In this document: piece after piece, positions 57,154 to 64,000 of the stretch
Position numbering within the stretch: the stretch's first letter is position 1
Layout: each line of letters starts with the position of its first letter
From: Cryptomeria japonica
Taxonomy: Eukaryota > Streptophyta > Pinopsida > Cupressales > Cupressaceae
Reading direction: 5' to 3'
DNA length: 64,000 bases
Assembly (NCBI RefSeq): GCF_030272615.1
Contig: NC_081405.1
Coordinates: 24,659,272-24,723,271 of the forward strand
Translations under genes and position numbers: made by a program
The notes under the pieces: generated by a model
Told to the model about the DNA's origin: nothing
Databases searched by the model: none
What the model saw: the letters and a program-made list of their open reading frames with translations, nothing else

Positions 57154-60100
57154 GGATATGAATCCTTCTACTCTTCAGGCTCTACAAAACCTAGGTGGGT
57201 ATACCTTTGATGCTTAAAATTAAACCTATTACACACCTATGACAGCATCAACAGAAATAGATAGATCTCGCAAGGCTTAACAACTACGAGGTTACTGTAG
57301 ATGGGCTAGATCCACATTGACATCTCAACTAAGTTGAAGCATAAGATGGATGAAACATTTCCACAAAACATAAAATAAAGGTAAATATTTTGATTTGATT
57401 TTAAATCTCTGAGAAAACCCCAAAATCTGCAAGATCAGTGCCTTATCCAAGGGCAACAAAGTCATACATCAGACTAAAAATGAAAACACTCAATGCAAAT
57501 ATATCTTCATCATGAAATATTCCTACATTAATGCCTTGCATAAATGCATTGCTAATCTTATCCACAAAAAATATCAAATCTAGAAACATGAACTCTATTT
57601 TATTAATGTTTCCTCACAGAGTTTAAAATTTTCCTTGAAGATTACCTACAAACAAGCATTACACTCACAGACACAACTGATCATGACAAACTTGATCCTC
57701 CTTAAGAATCAGATTTGAATAAAATGAAGATACATTTCAGAGACAAATTTTGTATGAATTTGTGCATGCCTTACATACACAAGAACCTGCAACAAATAAC
57801 ACCTATAGCATGAATCATACTCTATTCTATGGAAAGGACATTGCCCTGTACAATTTCAAAGAGAACTCAGAATTGGAAGCCATGAAATCTGGAGCACTCC
57901 CTCCAAAATTTTGGAACCCTTACAATTGAGAAGAATTGGGAATAAGAAGGAGAGGGAAAAAGATCAGAATCCATCAGAGCATGCCATGTGTCTTCTTTTT
58001 CCTTAACTGCAAAAATATCTCTTATTCTTCCCATGGAAATTGCTCTTGAAACATCCCATATCTATTGAAACTAAATCCATAACTGCATTCCTCATCTCGA
58101 GAGCTTTTCGGAGATATATGATACTTGACTATTTGGCCAAACATTGACCTCTGGGCGAATTAAACTTGGATATGTGCACATCATTTAAATTTTTCAATTT
58201 TTTCTATAGTCTGCACTATATCATTTAATTTTGATTTTTCTCTCATTTTTGGCCTAACGCCCTGCCATGTGGCATCCTCTGATTCGCTGATAGGATCCAC
58301 TGGGTGCCACCTTGGATGACACCTCATCAATCCGCCACATCATTGCCTCGTCACTACCACATGTACGCCACTCGTCTGCTTGATTGTCGGCCACCTCATC
58401 GCCACCTTAACGACACCACAGTTGGACCTTCCACCTAGACCTGCCACCTGCCTTTCACCATTTCGCAATGGCTAACGAACATGTATCTTTCCTTCACGAA
58501 TCCACGCGCACCATTAGATCTCGCCGAACATGCTCGATGTTTAGCCTTTGTTTTTCGCACATGCTTTTTGCTATTTCACGAAGGGTATTCTTCAAGCATC
58601 TTCCCTTCGCATGGATCGTCGATCTTCGACAACTTGCTCAATCTTTAACTCACCTTTTCTCTGCAAAACTCATCTACCTCGAGATCCGTGCCCACGTGGG
58701 GTCCACCTGGTCGCCACTTAGCCTCCTTGGTCACCTCGGGAAGCGTAGCCATATGCATGGGGTCCGCTTGGTTTCCCAACCAGCACCATCCGTCAAAAGC
58801 CTCTAAGGCTTTGACACTATGGTAGTATGAAGCTTTACTTTTAAATACTCAAAAATGCTCCCGCCCAGCCAAAGTGGGATAATTGCTCTATGCCTGGGAC
58901 TACTTTTATGAAGGTTTTCTGAGACTTTTAATGGCTTTCCATTGCATTTGTTTAAAAACATCATATTTGCCTTAGTCTACCACGCCAAAGTGGGGGTTAT
59001 TGCTGGTATTGCACCTGTTAACTGCATTTTGCTTGTGGTTTCTAATGCTTTTCTTAGCTACAACCACATCTATGCACAGGCAAGGAGGAGCTGCCATTAC
59101 ATTAAGTTTTAAAGGACTCCCAACACCTCTTTCAACCTCCAATCTAGCATTTCACCAACCAACTGAATTTGTTGTTTGAAATTTAAAATGCCTTTTCAAT
59201 GCTTGCAGGGGACGTTGTAGTTTGTTTGGAAGTTAAAAAAAGAATTTATTTAGCCCCTTCATTTCCATTAAGCTAGAGACTTGCAATTTCACATGGAGAG
59301 GGGGAAAAAAAATTTTGAACCTGTCACCATTGCATTTGTTTGCAGATTCACTACACTCCCCAAACGCCACATTGAATTTGGCTTTTACTTGCCAATGCAT
59401 TTGCTTGAAATCTATTTTAATACCCTCCAAACACCACGCAGCAAGCAAGGAGAGTTCTGGCAATTTCATGTGCTTGAGAGTTTCTAACAGTCTTCCAAAC
59501 ACCCACCATGCAGAGGATCACTGCTAATTTCATTTTCTCAAAATTTTATATGCTCAAAGACCCACGCAGGGAGGGCCTTGGCATTTTAACTTGCCAAATT
59601 TGCATTAAAAATTTTTGTTGTTCAAAAAAAACCACGTAGAGGGGAGTTACTCTTGGCACCATTTGCATTTGGTTGCCTTCAATGGTCTTTTCATGCTCTA
59701 CTCCGTTGGATTTGCGGGATGAGTGACTGGCATTTCAATTTTCCAAAGAGTTTTTGCAACTGTAATTTGTTTGAAAAGTTTTCTTCTGTTTGCATTTGCC
59801 ATTGGAGTTTCATATAACTTCTTCAAGGCAATGTTCTTCTTTCCAGTTTGTTTGCCACATGAGGAATGAGGGTTTGTAGCTGCTAACACATTTGCATTGG
59901 ATTTTAATTTCCTTCACTACGTTTCTTGCTCTGATGTTATCCACAAATGGTGGAAAGAAAGATCCAAATGCATCGCTGGTGCAATGCTCCAACCTGGTAT
60001 TCCTTATCAAATCTATTTAATATCTTTGGCTTCAAGTGCATTTTCATTCTTGCATTACTCTCTCCTAGAAAACTTGCAAGTACTCTACTCCAACTATGGA

Positions 60101-61373
60101 TGTCAATATCATTCTGGAATTGCTCAAAGGGCCAAGTCGCTGGTAAAATTAATGCACAGGCATTTATCCAGGTCGGGCCCCAAAATGGGTCCGACTAAAA
60201 AAAAATTCATTTTCATGCAACTGATATTCAAAATACCTCAGGAACCTTAAACATACCTCTAAAAATGATCAGCATCGTTTTCGGATCATGAAACTGAGTT
60301 TTGCAACTTTTAGGCGCCCGTGCCACATTTTCGCATTTAATCATGAAGATGTAATTTTCAAACTAGTCAAAACACCTTTTTGAACCTCGCCATCTGACAG
60401 GTGTGTACTCTGATATACAAGCATGAACTCTACCAAATAGTTTTTCAAGACAAATCCCAAGTGAAGAGATATTAATTGTCAAAAATGACCAACTAGCTTT
60501 GTCGGCACTGCGGACCTGATGAAGTCAATGCACAGGCAACTCATGATGCCTTTCTTAAAAATATTAAACGATCTTCGTAGGCCCTCAAATCTGAGACATG
60601 GGTACCTTGAAGTACATATCAAATCTTTGAATACTCAGTTCGACCAAAAGGATGACTAGGTGCAAATGGTGCGCTCATGAAAATAGCAACTTTAACTGAT
60701 ATGGCAATGAAAGTACAGATCACTGAAACAGATGGCTCAAGAAACCCTTTTGAAAATTGATCAAAAGAATTGGCAGGAGCTTGAAACTAGAAACATAGCT
60801 TGTCATTCACACCAACAATAGGTTGGGAGAAACATTCTGACATGACACTCACTGAGGCAACTTTTACACTTATACAAAAAAGGGCTCCGACTAGCAGCTA
60901 AAACAGGGACTTGTCAAACCATACAAACTGCAAACATATTGAGGTTGGCAAACTAAGAAAATGGATTCATTAGGACTTGAAATTTTGCATGCTAACTCAC
61001 ATTTATGCATAGAATTGAACCCATTTTGAAATTATTCATGATGATCAACAGGGAAAAAGATATAGGAGCTCAAAGTAGGCTACTCAATAAAATTTGCATT
61101 TACACCTAACATGCACTTTCAACTCACCCCTTGAAATGGGTACCTGATAAACTGATCCAAACTGAAATCTGAAAGTTGTAACACACTACATAGGTCAAAT
61201 GAAAGGTGTACAACAAGTTTCCAAAACCTTACCCTTTGAAAATCAACTATCTCCATTTTACCCTCTCTCTAACTAGGCCATTCAAACTGACTCATTTTAT
61301 GAACATTTGGAAATGCAAAGCAAAATTTTGAAATGGGCCTCTCAAACTCACTTAAATTTAATGAGTCCCAACA
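57154..61373 (+). other. Long non-coding stretch ending in a plus-strand LTR end
   Basis: It contains the 18-bp string shared with 2121-2138 (at 57190), a distinctly GC-richer block at 58240-58800 with repeated CCACCT and GCCACC words, and a degenerate tandem region (59030-59900, unit about 75-90 bp with CCACGCAGGGAG and TTTGCATTTG words). The word ATGCACAGGCA occurs near 59073, 60154 and 60529. It ends GAGTCCCAACA at 61373. Probably one long LTR preceded by flank; the start was not found. No gene; the 112-codon frame 58468-58806 reflects the GC-rich block. Confidence 0.45.
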
Positions 61374-61391
61374 GTGGCTCTGACTGGGGAT
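61374..61391 (+). other. Primer-site-like sequence
   Basis: GTGGCTCTGACTGGGGAT directly after an LTR end in CCCAACA. Compare 55541-55558. Confidence 0.6.
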
Positions 61392-61776
61392 GGTTGATTG
61401 CAAGATCAACACAAGAATCTAGAATCTATGGTTAAGCAGACCACCCGAAAATGGATCACCCTCTTCTCTTCTCAAAAACAGGGCTTCCTTATTCAACCCA
61501 AACAACAGGGCACTTTATTGAAAACCACACAACTGAAGCAAAGCAACTGTCCAAAATATACAACTTACTTATGACTAATTATAAACTGCCCAAACAATCT
61601 TAGCATTTTCCTCTGTCAAAAATATGATTCTCATCACCCGATGTTATGATCCAAACAAAGGCACCTTCCAATAACAATTGAGCATAATCCTTATAATCAA
61701 CCTCTTTCATCTCATTCCTGTAATAGCTGGTGTGCATACCTTTGGCCTAATTTTGAACTTTGTAATCACACACTAT

Positions 61777-62535
61777 TTAAAAAGTAAAATCATGAGACAA
61801 ATCACCATAGAGGCTTTCCCACAAGTAGCAATACATTTCACTATCCCAGTCAATTCTATCATTTGCAAAGGTACCATCAAGCTGAACTTCAAAAATAAAG
61901 CATTCAATCTCACCATTGTAATTCTCATCAGCACATGCCTTATTACCATTTAAATTCATAGAATGATGGGCATTACTATCCGAATGATACAAACAAGGAA
62001 CATAAATATCACGATCTAGATGTGATACTTCACTATGCTGATCACATTCTATATTATCCTCATTTATCAAACTCAACACATCTGCATCCTCAATATCCCA
62101 TTCATGGAAAAGAATGCATGTCTCTGGCTAAAGCAAATCCTCAGCTAAGTCTTTCTCATTCAGACTTACATCCACCTAAAAAACTTCCATTTGTGGTCTG
62201 AAGTACTCATCACACAACCCATGCCTCTTATCTTCATCATGAAGTAAACTTTTACAACACACAATACTGTTGTTCGGAACTACATCAGCATTACAAACTT
62301 GTTCAACACAAGGGGAAACTTCAGCATTTTCCATAATGATATCAGCACCATGAACATTAATATCAAAGGCAAAGAACTCCATATCCGATTCAAGCATACC
62401 ATCAACATTCACATTCTCTTCATGGTACCTCAAATTTTGAAAGCAATTAAATATGGGTTCATTTAAATTTGAAAAATAAAACATTATATGTGTGGAGTAG
62501 AAATTAGGAATCATCACAAGATAAGTATATATCAA
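61777..62535 (-). pseudogene. Second acidic antisense frame of unknown function
   Basis: One minus-strand frame of about 253 codons with two stops near 62176 and 62130. Asp/Glu/Asn-rich: MLESDMEFFAFDINVHGADI, LINEDNIECDQHSEVSHLD, CADENYNGEIECFIFEVQLD, then MYCYLWESLYGDLSHDFTF. It lies about 0.4 kb after the primer-site-like sequence at 61374, antisense to it, the same arrangement as 56085-56933. The first 15 codons fall in the LTR that starts at 62491, so the natural N-terminus has been cut off by that insertion. No known domain. Confidence 0.5.
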
Positions 62536-64000
62536 TCACAACACAAGATATGATAGCTTAATCAAAGGAATACTCATGGAAATGAACCTAATTCTAAAGC
62601 ACATTCAATGAAGGTATGAAAATGAAGCATTCAAAAGAAAACATTAAGCAAACCAGATCCAAGATTGAATACTCCTTCCATGCGGCTCCATTGTTGTTCT
62701 TTCCTCTTCAATAGTTTTGTGGATCTCACCTACAAGTGCCCTCACAATTGAAAGCAAAAAGCTCAAGAGTACTAGAACTAAAATTTGATAGTTTGACAGC
62801 AATTAGGATTTCAAGAAGTAATTGAAGGGGTTGAAGGATTCCAAGGGTTATTAGAAGGGGTTGATTGAAGAAAAATTATCAAATTTATAGAGAAATTGGA
62901 GAAGTGACAAAATTGGCATGATGCAATTCAAATGGAAATTGCAAATCAATATGACAAATTATGACAAATTATGCATTTCCATGCACAATTTGATTGATTG
63001 ATTATGACACATTTCATGTCAAAATTGATTGATTAATCAATTATGACAATTTCATGACAAATTGAAATGCCACTCCCATAGAATTAGGAGATGAATTAGG
63101 AGGGAAAAGGAATTAGAAATTTGAAAATTAGCAAAATGAAATTGATGACAAATTAGGAAATTGGAATTAGAAATTGATGAAAAATAGGATTTAAGAATTA
63201 GTGAATTAATTAATAATTTTTCATTTATTAATCAATTCACAAAGAAGAATAATTAGCCAATTAAATAAAGATTTAATTGTAATAAGAAGACTTAGGATTA
63301 ACAAGTAATTTAGTAATCCTAGAGGAAGAAATGGCGAATTAGGTTAAATGACCAAATCATAAAACCCTAGAAGACGAATTAGAAATGCGAAGATGACAAT
63401 TAGGTCTTGATTAGAGATAATTAATGTCATGATTTGATTTTGATAAATGACCAATGCGACAAAATGATTTGATTGATAAATGCGCCAATTGACGAGGAAC
63501 AATGACAAATTGATCCAACTTGACATAATTGAGACAGACAATGATCGATAGCAAAATTGATTGCAAAATGACAAAATTGACAAAATAGATTGCAAGATGA
63601 CAAGATTAGACATGACCACGATCAATGACAAATTGATCGTAAAACGACAAGATTGAAGGATTGATGATAAATCGACAAGATTGAAAAGAGGACAAAACCC
63701 TAATCAGGATTGACGATGTCCAAAATGATAAGATTGATGATAAGATTGATAAGATTGATAGAAGGACAATGATTGATGCCAAATCGATCGCAAGATTGAT
63801 AGGAGGACAAAACCCTAATTAAGATTGACGATGTCCAAAATGATGACAAATGAATACGCACATTGATGCGACAGGGTAAAGTTAATCAAAAATCATGATT
63901 GGATAATGTTGTCGACAAGACCAAATTCGAAGGCGAGATGAATGAAGAATGTAGAAGAATGACTCGATGTTTGCAAATGATAAAAAACCAAGTGCGTGAC
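62491..64000 (-). mobile_element. LTR related to the inner element's LTR, cut by the window end
   Basis: Read on the minus strand it follows the inner LTR with moderate divergence: CGAATTTGGTCTTGTCGA near 63920, CTAATTCGTCTTCTAGGGTT near 63375, the TTAATTAATTCACTAATTC region, GTCATAATTTGTCATA near 62970, GGTGAGATCCACAAAAC near 62720 and CAATGGAGCCGCATG near 62685. Its 3' end would be TCTACTCCACA at 62491. No primer site follows, so it is a 3' LTR or a solo LTR. It interrupts the antisense frame 61777-62535. Confidence 0.75.

Noticed and set aside
58468-58806. 112-codon frame in the GC-rich block
   Set aside because: No recognisable domain; GC-rich direct words and location in a long repeat-derived stretch explain the open frame.
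1-64000. tRNA, rRNA and organelle DNA insertions
   Set aside because: No cloverleaf with conserved arms, no rRNA core motifs and no organelle gene text were noticed by eye; a covariance-model search would be needed to exclude small ones.

Overview
The window looks like nuclear DNA of a seed plant with a very large, retrotransposon-filled genome, most likely a conifer or other gymnosperm. The reasons are AT-rich sequence, nested long terminal repeat (LTR) elements, solo LTRs, LINE pieces, very sparse host genes, and decayed coding frames of a repeat-associated protein that I associate from memory with conifer DNA. The species cannot be fixed from the sequence alone.

Layout. 1-11.4 kb: a solo-type LTR cut by the window start, a decayed repeat-associated protein gene on the minus strand (3010-6880) split by a second solo LTR (3908-5050, target duplication CTCTT), degenerate repeats, and a minus-strand LTR with its primer binding site (10376-11399). 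11.4-16.4 kb: a small-repeat zone (tandem duplications, a foldback element), then the clearest intact host gene, a three-exon CASP-like membrane protein (15650-16407). 16.4-23.2 kb: an old plus-strand LTR with primer site (19816-19827) and a LINE-like insertion bounded by a 13-bp duplication (20098-21134).

23.2-39.0 kb is a nest. A minus-strand Ty3-type element (23208-39004, duplication TAAGT) is interrupted by a younger plus-strand element (24489-33827, duplication CTACT). The inner element has no visible reverse transcriptase; it carries one long frame of about 825 codons broken by three stops. The outer element holds an inverted internal block: its gag end is on the minus strand, while a protease/G-patch/Cys-His segment plus a piece of its own LTR read on the plus strand.

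39.8-52.4 kb: a LINE ORF1 piece, then two minus-strand fragments (41292-44560 and 49730-51012) that together look like one decayed copy of the same repeat-associated protein, broken by a solo LTR (42465-43644, duplication TTGGT) and by about 5 kb of other DNA. Inside that 5 kb lies the most interesting object: an intron-free 497-codon frame (45654-47147) joining part of a prolyl oligopeptidase propeller to a C2-domain protein, followed on the same strand by the C-terminus of a threonine aldolase. It sits antisense within the intron of a predicted two-exon gene for an 83-residue membrane protein.

52-64 kb: degenerate repeats, an array of four hairpins (54701-54931), two plus-strand LTR ends with related primer-site-like sequences (55541 and 61374), each followed by an acidic antisense frame, and at the right edge a minus-strand relative of the inner element's LTR. 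No rRNA, tRNA or CRISPR array was recognised. All comparisons to protein families are from memory and by eye.
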